Assembly: GCA_003523055.1 (NCBI GenBank)
Contig: DPHC01000001.1
Coordinates: 28,234 to 92,233, forward strand
Direction: 5' to 3'
DNA: 64,000 bases
Origin: Dehalococcoidia bacterium
GTDB taxonomy: Bacteria; Chloroflexota; Dehalococcoidia; Lucifugimonadales; UBA3495
The translations under genes and the position numbers were made by a program. A model generated the notes under the pieces. The model saw only the letters and a program-made list of their open reading frames with translations. It ran no database searches and was not told where the DNA came from. Below are positions 18,718-27,931 of the stretch, piece by piece. Numbering within the stretch: the first letter of the stretch is position 1; each line of letters starts with the position of its first letter.

Positions 18718-19986
18718 TTATTTTTCAATATCTATAGGCTGTCTAACCAATGGAGATAGTATGAATAGTAACGCTATTAGTATAATACCTAATGTACCAT
18801 TTATGCTCACGGCAGCAGTGACACCGAAATGGCTAGCCCAGAATCCTATTATTAATCCTCCCATTGAACAGAATCCAATGCACTGTCCAAGAGTTCCTAA
18901 CACAGCCCCTCTATGCTTCAGATCTGTTTGAACAAGTACAATAGAAGTCTGCATAGAGCTAAATAATGAATTACCTAGTCCACCTATAAATAGACATAAG
19001 TATGATAATAAATACACATCAGAAAGTGAAAATAATAATGCAGCGAGCAATTGCATGAATATACCTGTGATGAAAAGGCGACCCTGATATCTAATGTTGC
19101 CCAGTGTTGACAGCATTAGAGCACCGACTAGAGTGCCTGCCCCTAATGCCGAGATTAATAACCCTGTCAGGAAAGGTCCTGCATTCAGGTGTTCTTCGGC
19201 TATTACTGGATAGATACCTTCAGCGCTGAAAGCAAGGCCGTTATAAATAATACTTCCAATGAACACTCCAAGGATCATCTTATGGCTGAATCCAATTTTT
19301 ATTCCTGTAGCAATAGATGTTTTGATGTCTCGGATGTTTATTTTAGTGACTGTATATTGAAATTTGAGCAATGATACAAAAATTAGCGATGATGTGTAAA
19401 AAATTAATATTAATATCATAGCACCCGTATAATTTAATATCGCGATGAGGGTTCCTGCAAATAAAGGTCCTGCAAGTTTCCCGAAGGTATTGGTAATTAT
19501 TTCTAATGACATGGCACTGGACATATTCTCCGATGTAGCAACATCGTGTATGGATGTTCTCCGAGCTGCAAAATCCATGGTATAACATAGACCCAGTCCA
19601 AAAGATAATATTTGAAGATGCCATACAGAAATTGTATTTGAGATTAAAAGTACTATGATAATTAGTGCAATTAATGCACTGCTACCTCTCGTTGACATCA
19701 TTAAAAGTTTTCGATTTAAATGATCTGATAAAAAGCCTGAAACAGGAGCAAAAAGAAGCATCGGTATCCAGCGTAATACAAATAAACTTGCCACATGGAA
19801 TGCAGATCCAGATATATCAAATATGAGTAATGCCAGAATTAATGCATCGCCCCATCGGGAAATATTGTCAAAACACCCTGAAATCCATAGGAATCGGAAA
19901 TTTGGTATTATAATTAATGTCTTAATAGGTGTTTTGGGTGTTTTGATTACTCTAGTCATATTAGAAGTCAAAAAGAATCTTAACAT
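18718..19986 (-). CDS. MFS transporter (MFS_3/EntS-like)
   Basis: A 422-residue 12-helix membrane carrier. The N-terminal FRFLWISGCFDNISRWGDALILALLIFDISGS and the loop PVSGFLSDHLNRK resemble the enterobactin-exporter-like MFS_3 group, mostly drug or siderophore exporters. An in-frame ATG at 19959 (MTRVIKTPKT) is an alternative start that removes nine residues. It stands alone, and no substrate is suggested by neighbours. Confidence 0.75.
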   Translation of the reverse strand: MLRFFLTSNMTRVIKTPKTPIKTLIIIPNFRFLWISGCFDNISRWGDALILALLIFDISGSAFHVASLFVLRWIPMLLFAPVSGFLSDHLNRKLLMMSTRGSSALIALIIIVLLISNTISVWHLQILSFGLGLCYTMDFAARRTSIHDVATSENMSSAMSLEIITNTFGKLAGPLFAGTLIAILNYTGAMILILIFYTSSLIFVSLLKFQYTVTKINIRDIKTSIATGIKIGFSHKMILGVFIGSIIYNGLAFSAEGIYPVIAEEHLNAGPFLTGLLISALGAGTLVGALMLSTLGNIRYQGRLFITGIFMQLLAALLFSLSDVYLLSYLCLFIGGLGNSLFSSMQTSIVLVQTDLKHRGAVLGTLGQCIGFCSMGGLIIGFWASHFGVTAAVSINGTLGIILIALLFILSPLVRQPIDIEK

Positions 19987-20065
19987 AATAATATGTATAT
20001 TGGATTAATTGATACCTCTGAAAATTACCATAATGTTTAAGTATCATTTGGGAGTTTTGTAATTC

Positions 20066-20374
20066 ATGTTAAATCATAAAGGTTTACGCTGGGGATATGT
20101 ATTTTTATCTGCCGCATTGCATGTCTCTGGCGAAGATATTGAGGCGCTGATGCGTGAAGCAGTAGAAATGTTTTTAAATGGAGAAAAAGCAAGAGAAGTG
20201 AATGGTTATAATTTCGAAGGAACGCTATCAACACAAAATAAGTATGAATTAATTGGATCGATAGGAGGCCAACGATTTGACGCTGATTTGGAAACTGAAA
20301 ATGGTAAAGATAAAGCATCCTTTTTAGTTAGCGAACAAACCAACGGGATTGGATCCTCTATATCAATGAATTGA
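20066..20374 (+). CDS. Small protein of unknown function (102 aa)
   Basis: No family recognised. The first half contains an amphipathic stretch (GEDIEALMREAVEMFLNGEKARE), the second reads like alternating beta strands (NFEGTLSTQNKYELIGSIGGQRFDAD) and ends SISMN. No signal peptide, Cys or membrane segment. It ends 5 nt before the stop of the converging SDR gene. Codon use matches the surroundings, and a GGGAG ribosome-like site lies 12 nt or so before the ATG. Confidence 0.55.
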   Translation: MLNHKGLRWGYVFLSAALHVSGEDIEALMREAVEMFLNGEKAREVNGYNFEGTLSTQNKYELIGSIGGQRFDADLETENGKDKASFLVSEQTNGIGSSISMN

Positions 20375-20379
20375 TACAA

Positions 20380-21177
20380 TTAATTCATAAAATACCCACC
20401 GCTTACATTAATGGATTGCCCAGTAATATTTTCCGAGTAGTCAGAAGCTAGAAAAACAGCTAAATTCCCGATGTCTCGAGGCTCTTGAGGCCGTCCTAAG
20501 GGGATTTTTTCAGATACATAGTCAAGAAATAATGCTTTTGAGTCTTTCTCAGTTGGGTTAGGACTCATAGCCCTTCTATTACCAATTCTTTCCCAGATAG
20601 GAGTCCATAACAGGCCTGGGCATATGGCGTTTACATTGATATTATATGGCGCTAACTGAAATGCTTGAGATTGAGTTAAACTGATGACGCTAGCTTTTGA
20701 TACGTTATATGGGGGATTTCTATCTGAACCCAGTCGTCCGGCAATAGACGCTATGTTTATAACTTTACCTTGCCGATTTACTTTCATAGACTCGCTTACA
20801 GCTTGGGTCATTTTAGCGATACCTTTTACATTAATGGAAAATACTAAATCCCAATCTTCTTCGTTAGGTACTGTTCGTAGCTCCCAGTCTTTTGCTCCAA
20901 CTGTTCCTGCATTGTTTACGAGAATATCTATTTTGCCATGTTCATGCATGATATTTCCTATGCATTGCTCTATTGAATCAGCATTTGTAACATCTAATTC
21001 CGCTACATGCGCTAAGTGTCCAGAGTCAGTTAAGTGGTCGGCAATAATTTGCGCATTTGGTATGTTAATGTCAGCTATAATGACTTGTGCTCCATGGTGA
21101 GCTAGGCGATTAGCAATGCCAGCTCCAATCCCACTAGCAGCTCCTGTGACGAGTGCTATATTATTGGTTAAATCCAT
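20380..21177 (-). CDS. Short-chain dehydrogenase/reductase
   Basis: NAD(P)-dependent classical SDR of about 265 residues. The cofactor loop VTGAASGIGAGIA with Asp in IIADIN suggests NAD preference; NNAG, the catalytic Ser in IASIAG, and Tyr/Lys in PYNVSKAS follow. C-terminal FLASDYSENITGQSINVSGGYFMN is typical. I chose the ATG at 21177, preceded by GAGG; a TTG at 21195 would add six residues. Substrate unknown. Confidence 0.87.
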   Translation of the reverse strand: MDLTNNIALVTGAASGIGAGIANRLAHHGAQVIIADINIPNAQIIADHLTDSGHLAHVAELDVTNADSIEQCIGNIMHEHGKIDILVNNAGTVGAKDWELRTVPNEEDWDLVFSINVKGIAKMTQAVSESMKVNRQGKVINIASIAGRLGSDRNPPYNVSKASVISLTQSQAFQLAPYNINVNAICPGLLWTPIWERIGNRRAMSPNPTEKDSKALFLDYVSEKIPLGRPQEPRDIGNLAVFLASDYSENITGQSINVSGGYFMN

Positions 21178-21355
21178 AATGTTCCTCGATTGCAATCAAC
21201 TGTAATACTGTCTTACTGTTTTATATGATTTTTGATGATATTTCAAATAATTACATACTTATTTCTGTAATTTACCTCCAGTTACCTATAAATATTATAT
21301 ATGTGGTATATTTCAGCCATGGTTGTTTATCAAGGAATTACAGGAGTAGAATCGT

Positions 21356-21679
21356 ATGTATTTGATTAGAAGAATCTATAAAACAAAACCTGGGCAGGCT
21401 AGAAAAGTAGCATCATTAGTACATAAGCAGGCACAAATTTATCGAGACGCTGGTCAACGACCAGAGTTCAAAGTGTATTTTAATGGATACACTATGCCAG
21501 GGGAGCAAGATGTCGTTTGCTTGGAATGGGCTGACGAAACAATCCAATCCCCTATGAGAGAAGGCAACGATTTGCCTGAAGAAGCTTTGTCAGTAGGCCA
21601 AGAAGTAAGACAATATATAGAAGGGCAACGCCTTGAGTTTTTTGAATTATTGACAGAATATAAAATTATTGGCAAGTAA
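21356..21679 (+). CDS. Small protein, possibly dimeric alpha/beta-barrel (NIPSNAP/ABM-like)
   Basis: 107 residues starting MYLIRRIYKTKPGQARKVASLV, with a beta-helix-beta pattern that recalls NIPSNAP or antibiotic-biosynthesis-monooxygenase-type barrels; QEVRQYIEGQRLEFFELL ends it. No catalytic signature is visible. It precedes an SDR gene by 43 nt on the same strand with a clear ribosome site between (GAGAGGAGG), so the two are likely co-transcribed. Family call is tentative. Confidence 0.6.
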   Translation: MYLIRRIYKTKPGQARKVASLVHKQAQIYRDAGQRPEFKVYFNGYTMPGEQDVVCLEWADETIQSPMREGNDLPEEALSVGQEVRQYIEGQRLEFFELLTEYKIIGK

Positions 21680-21722
21680 ATATTTATCATGGCCGAGAAT
21701 AGTGTCATAGAGAGGAGGAATT

Positions 21723-22541
21723 ATGGATTTTGGACTAAAAGGTAAAAGAGCGTTTATAGGAGGTGGAGGTAGAGGTATTGGTAAGGCAATAGCTATCGAA
21801 TTAGCCAAAGAAGGAGTAGACCTTGTAATCGCTTCAAGAACTATAGAACAATTAGAGCAAACAGCAGATGAAATAAAATCAATATCTGGCACTAAAGTTT
21901 ATCCTCTTAGGCTCGATGTGACTGACACTAATCAAGTCAATGATGTATTTTTACAAGCGGAAGAGTTATTAGGCGGATTAGATATTCTTGTTAATAGTGC
22001 ATCTTTGCCTGGGGGTTCTCCCACTGCAATCGGGTATATTGAAGCACTAGACGAAACAGAGTTAATGAATGATTTTGATGTTAAATTTGTGGGCGCATTA
22101 AGATGTAGCAGAGCCGCTATACCATTATTAAAAAAACAAGAATGGGGTCGTATAATCAATATAAGTGGCGCGAATGCTAGAAACGCTGGTAATTTGAGCG
22201 GAGGAGCCAGAAATGTTTCATTAGTACATATGACTAAGACTTTATCAACTCAATTAGGTCAATTTGGCATTACAGTTAATTGTATTCACCCAGGAACTAC
22301 TAGAACAGAAAGAACCGCTGATTTGTTAAGCTCACGAGGAGAAGAATTAGGCCTTACGGCAGACGAGATGGAACTTAAGGATTTTGAAATGGGATCTCGT
22401 ACAGGTAATGCTATTTGTAGGATGGTAGATGCCTCAGAAATAGCTTATTTGACAGTATTCCTTGCATCAAATAAATCTTGGTCTGTGACAGGTGAAGTCA
22501 TTACTGCTACTGGAGGATCAGGGAATGCAGTTTATTATTAA
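21723..22541 (+). CDS. Short-chain dehydrogenase/reductase
   Basis: A 272-residue SDR. The cofactor loop GGGGRGIGKAIA followed by ASRT suggests NADP preference; catalytic Ser is in INISGANAR. The usual YxxxK is not present as such: the aligned segment reads ARNVSLVHMTKTLS, so Lys is kept but Tyr is replaced, which makes standard alcohol-dehydrogenase chemistry doubtful. C-terminal FLASNKSWSVTGEVITATGG is typical of SDRs. It follows a small barrel-like gene and converges with the DUF368 gene, with 1 nt between stops. Confidence 0.83.
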   Translation: MDFGLKGKRAFIGGGGRGIGKAIAIELAKEGVDLVIASRTIEQLEQTADEIKSISGTKVYPLRLDVTDTNQVNDVFLQAEELLGGLDILVNSASLPGGSPTAIGYIEALDETELMNDFDVKFVGALRCSRAAIPLLKKQEWGRIINISGANARNAGNLSGGARNVSLVHMTKTLSTQLGQFGITVNCIHPGTTRTERTADLLSSRGEELGLTADEMELKDFEMGSRTGNAICRMVDASEIAYLTVFLASNKSWSVTGEVITATGGSGNAVYY

Positions 22542-22542
22542 T

Positions 22543-23460
22543 TTATTGTAGTCTGTTTTTTAAGCAAGTTGTATATTTGAAAACTAATGGAATCGCTAAT
22601 CCTATGGATACCAGGCATATGGCGGGTAGTACCTCAGGGCTTTGAGAATACATCTGGGAATAAGCACTTGGAGATATATTAACTGAATGTTCTGTAACAT
22701 TGGTCTTCCATGGCCAAAGTTGCATTAGACTTCCTAACATTAGCCCCATTAGGAATGACCGTATATAGTCCGGTATCTTGTTAAAAAAGTAATGAATCAT
22801 CTTTGAAACCAATAATATTGAAGTTAAAGCTCCAAGGCCAACTGGTATTATTATTGAAAATTGTAAGGTACTGATAGCATTTATTATTTCTTCATATTTG
22901 TTGATATTAACTAGAGCTAAACTTCCAGATATGCCAGGAAATATCATAAAAGTTCCGGCTATAAATCCGCATATATAAAATGTTAAAATATTGCTTGCTA
23001 GGTTAAGGAATCCCATTAATTGTAAAGCTACTACTATTATAATACCGCAGATTGTTACTAGTAATTTTACTATATTAAACAGTTTTATTTCTGTCAGTAA
23101 AATAATAGAAGCTCCTATAATCAACCCTGATAAAAGTGCGAATAAATGTATAGGATACTGAGAAATAACAAGTGAGATAATTTTTGCACCTATGAACATA
23201 CCTACAATAATGGATATTGATAGAGGTAGTAAAAATGCTCCATCAATATGCTTAAAAGCACTTAAAAACTTAAAACCAACTAAGAAATTGATGAATTGTC
23301 TGTCGATTGATTTAATGGCATTGATAAGTTCAGAATAAATACCTGTAATAAGGGCTATTGTGCTTCCGGACACTCCTGGCAGGACATCTGCTAATCCCAT
23401 TGATATGCCTCTAAAAACAGTTAAAGCATATTTGTATATAAAGGATTCATTATATTTCAT
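22543..23460 (-). CDS. DUF368 membrane protein (PopT-type undecaprenyl-phosphate translocase family)
   Basis: A 305-residue polytopic membrane protein with about eight helices. The family signature GISMGLADVLPGVSGSTIALITGIYSELI is near the N-terminus, and a related repeat FMIFPGISGSLALVNINKYEEII lies in the second half. DUF368 proteins have been shown in other bacteria to return undecaprenyl phosphate across the membrane for cell-envelope recycling. Chloroflexota of the Dehalococcoidia often lack peptidoglycan, so the substrate here is open. It overlaps the zinc-ribbon gene upstream by 11 nt and is last in a minus-strand run. Confidence 0.85.
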   Translation of the reverse strand: MKYNESFIYKYALTVFRGISMGLADVLPGVSGSTIALITGIYSELINAIKSIDRQFINFLVGFKFLSAFKHIDGAFLLPLSISIIVGMFIGAKIISLVISQYPIHLFALLSGLIIGASIILLTEIKLFNIVKLLVTICGIIIVVALQLMGFLNLASNILTFYICGFIAGTFMIFPGISGSLALVNINKYEEIINAISTLQFSIIIPVGLGALTSILLVSKMIHYFFNKIPDYIRSFLMGLMLGSLMQLWPWKTNVTEHSVNISPSAYSQMYSQSPEVLPAICLVSIGLAIPLVFKYTTCLKNRLQ

Positions 23461-23653
23461 TTATGAAATAATCCAGTCTGTACACTGTATCAATTTCAGG
23501 TATGTCTGGAGCTTCTAATTCTTGTTTTTGATAATCTTTCCATTTGAACAAAGCATGAGATTTTCCGGAGCAATCATCATAAGCACAAGTATCTTCATCG
23601 TTGCTTTTTATGAAAGCTCTTTCACAACGTGAACACCAAATATATTCGTCCAT
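23450..23653 (-). CDS. Small zinc-ribbon-like protein (67 aa)
   Basis: Carries CSRCERAF and, after a short gap, CAYDDC, giving four cysteines (Cys7, Cys10, Cys22, Cys27) in a zinc-ribbon arrangement, then LFKWKDYQ and PDIPEIDTVYRL. The order of motifs is the same in the larger protein at 24130-24624, so the two are paralogues of one unnamed family. It overlaps the DUF368 gene by 11 nt. Role unknown. Confidence 0.65.
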   Translation of the reverse strand: MDEYIWCSRCERAFIKSNDEDTCAYDDCSGKSHALFKWKDYQKQELEAPDIPEIDTVYRLDYFINEI

Positions 23654-23672
23654 ATTGACTCCTTATATTTTC

Positions 23673-24065
23673 CTATTGTGGAGCGAAGCTAGATCTGGCT
23701 TGAACTCCCCATTTGCCATTTATTTTGTTGACTATCCATAAAGATTTCTGAGTGGTTATAACACTATTGTCAGCTCTGTATCGCGACCATTGTATAAAAA
23801 CATGAACTTTTCTTTTAGTCGCATGTATCGCTTCAGTCCAATCTAAAGTGGTATGGTGCCATTCATTACCAGCACGTTCAAAAAAGTCTGGTAAATATTT
23901 TTCGATTAAATCTTCACGACTATTGTAAACGAGAGTATCAGATTCTGATATTCTTATATGAGGTAAATGGAAGCAATCCAGTAATGCGGATTCATCATGA
24001 TCATTCAGAGCTTGTATGTTTTTTATTATTAAATCTGTAGCTATCTGAACTGAAGAATTATCTAT
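23673..24065 (-). CDS. NTF2/SnoaL-like protein without standard start codon (about 130 aa)
   Basis: An open frame of 130 codons, not found with ATG, GTG or TTG starts because it contains none at its beginning. Translation gives LIIKNIQALNDHDESALLDC, then SREDLIEKYLPDFFERAG, EWHHTTLDWTEAIHATKR and WSRYRADNSVITTQKSLW, KINGKWGVQARSSFAPQ: the helix-then-curved-sheet pattern of SnoaL/NTF2-like proteins. An AGAGAGG ribosome site lies 6 nt before ATA at 24065, and a TAA stop precedes it in frame, so initiation at ATA is the simplest reading. It sits inside the minus-strand run between the two zinc-ribbon genes. Fold call is tentative; a decayed start codon is the alternative. Confidence 0.55.
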   Translation of the reverse strand: MDNSSVQIATDLIIKNIQALNDHDESALLDCFHLPHIRISESDTLVYNSREDLIEKYLPDFFERAGNEWHHTTLDWTEAIHATKRKVHVFIQWSRYRADNSVITTQKSLWIVNKINGKWGVQARSSFAPQ

Positions 24066-24129
24066 TGAGCACCTCTCTCTTTAATTTCTTGCAGTTTAAC
24101 ATAGAGCCACTAGTCATCACTTACGACAC

Positions 24130-24624
24130 TTAAATTCCCTTCAGCATATTTCGGATCTCTAGGCGAATGTCTATAGCTGATTTAATTGTCTCGTCACAAT
24201 TATAAAAGCTTCCTCCGTTGACTATGAACATTCTGAAAAACTTTCCGAAAGATAAAATTGATTCGTCTTCAAATGTACTATCTTCGTAAAAAGTGTCGTT
24301 GTCTTCTACAGACGTAGGTTCATATGTAACCTCTAACAACGGTATATCAGGCCAATCGGCAGGGTTAGATTTTGTAGAATGTAAAATATAATTCTTATAT
24401 GGTTCCCAATAACCCCAAGCGATTATGGACTCTTTACAGTTTTCATAATAACAGCTAGTGGCAACAGATCCGGTCCTGATATTTGGTAGACCAAATTGTT
24501 TTTCTAGTAATGACTTAAATAAGAACAAATTGTTCTTAGGGTTAACCACTTCACATAAGTTTGTGATGGGTAATTCTGAGGCAAAAGCCCTTGAACATCC
24601 GAAGCAAAATATCCATACTTGCAT
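24130..24624 (-). CDS. Zinc-ribbon-like protein of unknown function (164 aa)
   Basis: Starts MQVWIFCFGCSRAFASE and later has CYYENCKESIIAWGYWEPY and WPDIPLLEVTY. The CxxC...CxxxxC pair and the PDIP motif match the 67-aa protein at 23450-23653. An insertion of about 40 residues separates the two Cys pairs here, and an acidic region (EDNDTFYEDSTFEDES) precedes the C-terminus. It follows trhO by 1 nt, so translation is probably coupled. No function can be assigned. Confidence 0.65.
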   Translation of the reverse strand: MQVWIFCFGCSRAFASELPITNLCEVVNPKNNLFLFKSLLEKQFGLPNIRTGSVATSCYYENCKESIIAWGYWEPYKNYILHSTKSNPADWPDIPLLEVTYEPTSVEDNDTFYEDSTFEDESILSFGKFFRMFIVNGGSFYNCDETIKSAIDIRLEIRNMLKGI

Positions 24625-24625
24625 T

Positions 24626-25582
24626 TTATGACTCGTTCATTCTGTTGTAATGTTCTGGAGTTAAGTCGCTGAAAGTTGATATTGTCCCGTGCAGTTTGTG
24701 TTGTTTTATTTGTCTGGACCGCTCTCTGGACCCAATGGCTTTTTTGTCTTTTAAAGAATCAAAGCAATAAGCGCATGATACTCCTTCTTCGTATTTTACA
24801 GACAATTTATCGTTTTGCGAAATAGGTTCTCTACATCCATTACATAATTCATACTGCCCACGTTTCAATTGGTGAGTTACGGATACTCTGTTATCGAATA
24901 CAAAACATTCACCAGTCCATTTGCTTTCTATCTCAGGAACTGTCTCCAAATATTTCAAGATACCACCATCTAATTGATAAACTTGTTTATGGCCTAGTTG
25001 TTGCAAGTATAAAGAGGCTTTTTCACATCTAATCCCGCCTGTGCAAAACATTGCTATTTTTTTTCCTTCATAGTTTTCCAGATTATTAGTTAAAAACTCT
25101 TTAAATTCAGTAAAATGATTGGTTTGGGGGTCGATTGCATTTACGAAAGAACCCAATTTAGTCTCATACTTGTTCCTAACATCCAGCAAAATGATATTCT
25201 CGTCTTTAATGAAATCATCCCAGTTTTCCGGTTTTACGGAGAATCCTCTCGGAACGCTTAAATTGATAGATTTACCTAAAAATGTGATTATTTCGGGTTT
25301 GATCTTGATTTTTAATCTGTAAAAGGGCATCACTCGAGTTTTTGATATTTTAATATTACTATTACTGAATCCGATCTGGTTTAAATACGATAGAAATGCT
25401 TCAATATTTAAAGGTAGCCCACTTATAGTACCGTTAATTCCTTCTGTGGCAATAATTATTGTTCCGCGCAATTTTTTTTCTTTACAAAAAAGTTTGATTT
25501 GGTTAAGTGCATTTTCTGTATTTTCAATTTGAATAAATTGATAGAAAGCAGCAATAGTAAATTGTTTCATAGTTATTAACAT
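24626..25582 (-). CDS. trhO: tRNA uridine(34) hydroxylase, rhodanese-domain
   Basis: Oxygen-dependent 5-hydroxylation of wobble uridine in tRNA (TrhO, formerly YceA). The 318-residue protein has an N-terminal acylphosphatase-like domain (GTIIIATEGINGTISG), a rhodanese domain with ILLDVRNKYETKLGSF and the active-site loop FCTGGIRCEKAS, and a C-terminal Cys-rich segment (CNGCREPIS...CAYC). An in-frame ATG at 25570 (MKQFTIAAFYQF) fits the family start better but no clear ribosome site distinguishes the two. It leads the minus-strand run of zinc-ribbon and DUF368 genes. Confidence 0.92.
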   Translation of the reverse strand: MLITMKQFTIAAFYQFIQIENTENALNQIKLFCKEKKLRGTIIIATEGINGTISGLPLNIEAFLSYLNQIGFSNSNIKISKTRVMPFYRLKIKIKPEIITFLGKSINLSVPRGFSVKPENWDDFIKDENIILLDVRNKYETKLGSFVNAIDPQTNHFTEFKEFLTNNLENYEGKKIAMFCTGGIRCEKASLYLQQLGHKQVYQLDGGILKYLETVPEIESKWTGECFVFDNRVSVTHQLKRGQYELCNGCREPISQNDKLSVKYEEGVSCAYCFDSLKDKKAIGSRERSRQIKQHKLHGTISTFSDLTPEHYNRMNES

Positions 25583-25759
25583 TTATTAAGAATATTTATT
25601 TTTTGATTATACAAACTAAATCGTTATATTAGTAGCTATAATAGTAACGTTTTAAAGGCGCAAATTGGTAATTTGTTTTTAACAGATTCTAGATTACAAT
25701 GCTGGAAGTAGCATATAAGAGAACATTGTTTTCTATAATTTAATATTAAAGAGGTCAAC

Positions 25760-27916
25760 ATGACATATTGGACTGAAGATCAACTGAATTCTATACATAC
25801 AATGCTTAATCCTAAATCTATGGCTATTGTAGGGGCTACTCCTCGTATGCAATATGGAGGGAGATTTTTATCTGCTGCATTACGGGGTAAGGATAAGTTG
25901 AGGATCTATCCAGTTAACCCGAGGTATGAAGAAATACAAGGTTTGAAATCATATCCAAGCGTATCTGATTTACCGGAAACTCCTGATGTGGTTGGAATAG
26001 TTGTATCGTATGATCAAGTGTTAAATGTTTTAAAAGAAAGTCATGCTATGGGTACTAAAGCAGCAGTAGTGATTTCTGCAGGATTTTCGGAGCGTGGAGA
26101 GACAGAACGGAAAGATTTACAAATGCAGTTGACAGATTTTGCCCAAGAATCAGGATTGCGTATGTGTGGTCCTAACTGTTTAGGATTAGCTAATATAAAA
26201 GATGGCTTATGGGCCAGTTCATCGTCAAGGGGAGTCGCCGGATTAAGCGGCAATATAGGTTTAATATGCCAAAGTGGAGCTTCAGCTTTCGGACCATTTT
26301 TACAAAGGGCAGTCGATGAGAGCATTGGCTTTAGTTACATAATATCCACAGGCAATGAAGCGGACCTGGATTTTTGTGATTTTGCAAGATATTTGATTGA
26401 TGATGATAGCACAGATGTTATAGCGGGTTTTGTTGAAGGATTTAAAGATGGCAAGAAATTTTTGGAAGTTGCTAAACTTGCAATAGCTAAACGAAAACCT
26501 ATTGTATTAATTAAAATAGGTAGATCACAATTTGGATCAAACGCTGCGAGGTCTCATACCGCAGCTTTGACTGGAGAAGATGTAAATTATGATGCAGCAT
26601 TTGATCATTACGGTGTAATTAGAGTTCAAGACTATGATGATTTACTACAGATTTCTAATTTATTTGCACAAACATCTAAATTGAATGCTGAAGGAATTGC
26701 AGTTGTGTCTCACTCTGGTGGTATCAGTTCATTGACTGCTGACATGTTAGGTTTATCAGGATTGTCTTTACCAGATCTTGAAGAAGCTTCTACCAATGGC
26801 ATTAATAACATATTAAAGGGACGTGGTTGGGCTTCTAACCCATCAGATGTAACGGGCTTTGCTAACGGTGATTCATTTCCTGAAATTATGGACCACATGA
26901 TTTCGGGAGACAATATGGGCTGTTTAGTAGTGGCTAGTGCCGGTAGTGACCAGCAGATAGATCAAGTTATTGAAGCACGGTCAAGATATGTGAACTTGTC
27001 TGAAGAAGAAAGAAAACAGTTGGTATATTTATGGACTGGGAGTCGGGTGGAACCTGGTGGATTACAAAAATTAAAAGATGCCAAAGTACCTATATTTTAC
27101 ACCCCAGATAAACTTGGTAATGCCCTGAAGCACCTATTGGATTATCATGATCGTGCTGACTATGTGAGTGGTAATACAATTCCAGAACCACAAAGACTAA
27201 CGACTGAACAAAAAACTAAAATTGACTATCTCCAATCACTCAACCGAGATCAATTATCAGAATCAGAATCGAAGTCACTTATAAATAGTTGGGGTATTCC
27301 AACTCCTAATCATTGCTTAGCAAAGGATTTGCCAGAAGCTTTGGAAGCTGCTAAAGATATAGGATACCCGGTTGTTATGAAAGTAGATTCATTTGATATC
27401 CTGCATAAAACAGAAGCAGGGATAGTACGAGTCGGATTGAAATCACCGGAAGAAGTGGAGAAAGCTTATTTAGAGATTATGGAAGCTGCGCGTAACAATA
27501 CCGCCGAATCTAATATTAACGGAGTATTAATTGAGGAAATGATTACAGATTGCGTGGAGGTCATGGCAGGATTACACTACGATGACCAATTGGGAACTGT
27601 ATTAATCTTCGGTTCTGGTGGAGTGGCTGTAGAGGTATATAAAGACATATCTCGAAAATTTTGCCCCATTTCAAAGAACGACGCCCTTGAAATGATAAAC
27701 GAAGTAAAAGCTTCTCAATTATTGAAAGGATTTAGAGGAGATTCTGCTAAAGATATAGACGCATTAGCGGATATGTTAGTTGATGTGTCATTGATGGCAT
27801 CTTCACTTGGGCATACTATAACCGAATTGGATTTGAACCCAATAATGGTTTTACCTGAGGGTAAGGGAGTTAAGGCTGTGGATGCGTTAGCAATTATATC
27901 TAAAGACAGTATTTAA
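25760..27916 (+). CDS. Acyl-CoA synthetase (ADP/NDP-forming), fused subunits
   Basis: Interconverts acyl-CoA, ADP and Pi with acid, CoA and ATP. The 718-residue protein fuses the alpha part (CoA-binding MLNPKSMAIVGATPR...YPVNPRYEEIQG; succinyl-CoA-ligase-like GLICQSGASAFG; phospho-His region ARSHTAALTGED) to an ATP-grasp beta part (GYPVVMKVDSFDILHKTEAGIVRVGL, FGSGGVAVEVYKD, ELDLNPIMVLPEG). The length and order are normal for acetate-CoA ligase (ADP-forming) homologues; substrate may be acetate or another short or aromatic acid. A small gene follows 15 nt downstream. Confidence 0.9.
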   Translation: MTYWTEDQLNSIHTMLNPKSMAIVGATPRMQYGGRFLSAALRGKDKLRIYPVNPRYEEIQGLKSYPSVSDLPETPDVVGIVVSYDQVLNVLKESHAMGTKAAVVISAGFSERGETERKDLQMQLTDFAQESGLRMCGPNCLGLANIKDGLWASSSSRGVAGLSGNIGLICQSGASAFGPFLQRAVDESIGFSYIISTGNEADLDFCDFARYLIDDDSTDVIAGFVEGFKDGKKFLEVAKLAIAKRKPIVLIKIGRSQFGSNAARSHTAALTGEDVNYDAAFDHYGVIRVQDYDDLLQISNLFAQTSKLNAEGIAVVSHSGGISSLTADMLGLSGLSLPDLEEASTNGINNILKGRGWASNPSDVTGFANGDSFPEIMDHMISGDNMGCLVVASAGSDQQIDQVIEARSRYVNLSEEERKQLVYLWTGSRVEPGGLQKLKDAKVPIFYTPDKLGNALKHLLDYHDRADYVSGNTIPEPQRLTTEQKTKIDYLQSLNRDQLSESESKSLINSWGIPTPNHCLAKDLPEALEAAKDIGYPVVMKVDSFDILHKTEAGIVRVGLKSPEEVEKAYLEIMEAARNNTAESNINGVLIEEMITDCVEVMAGLHYDDQLGTVLIFGSGGVAVEVYKDISRKFCPISKNDALEMINEVKASQLLKGFRGDSAKDIDALADMLVDVSLMASSLGHTITELDLNPIMVLPEGKGVKAVDALAIISKDSI

Positions 27917-27931
27917 TGGTTTTAAGATAGT

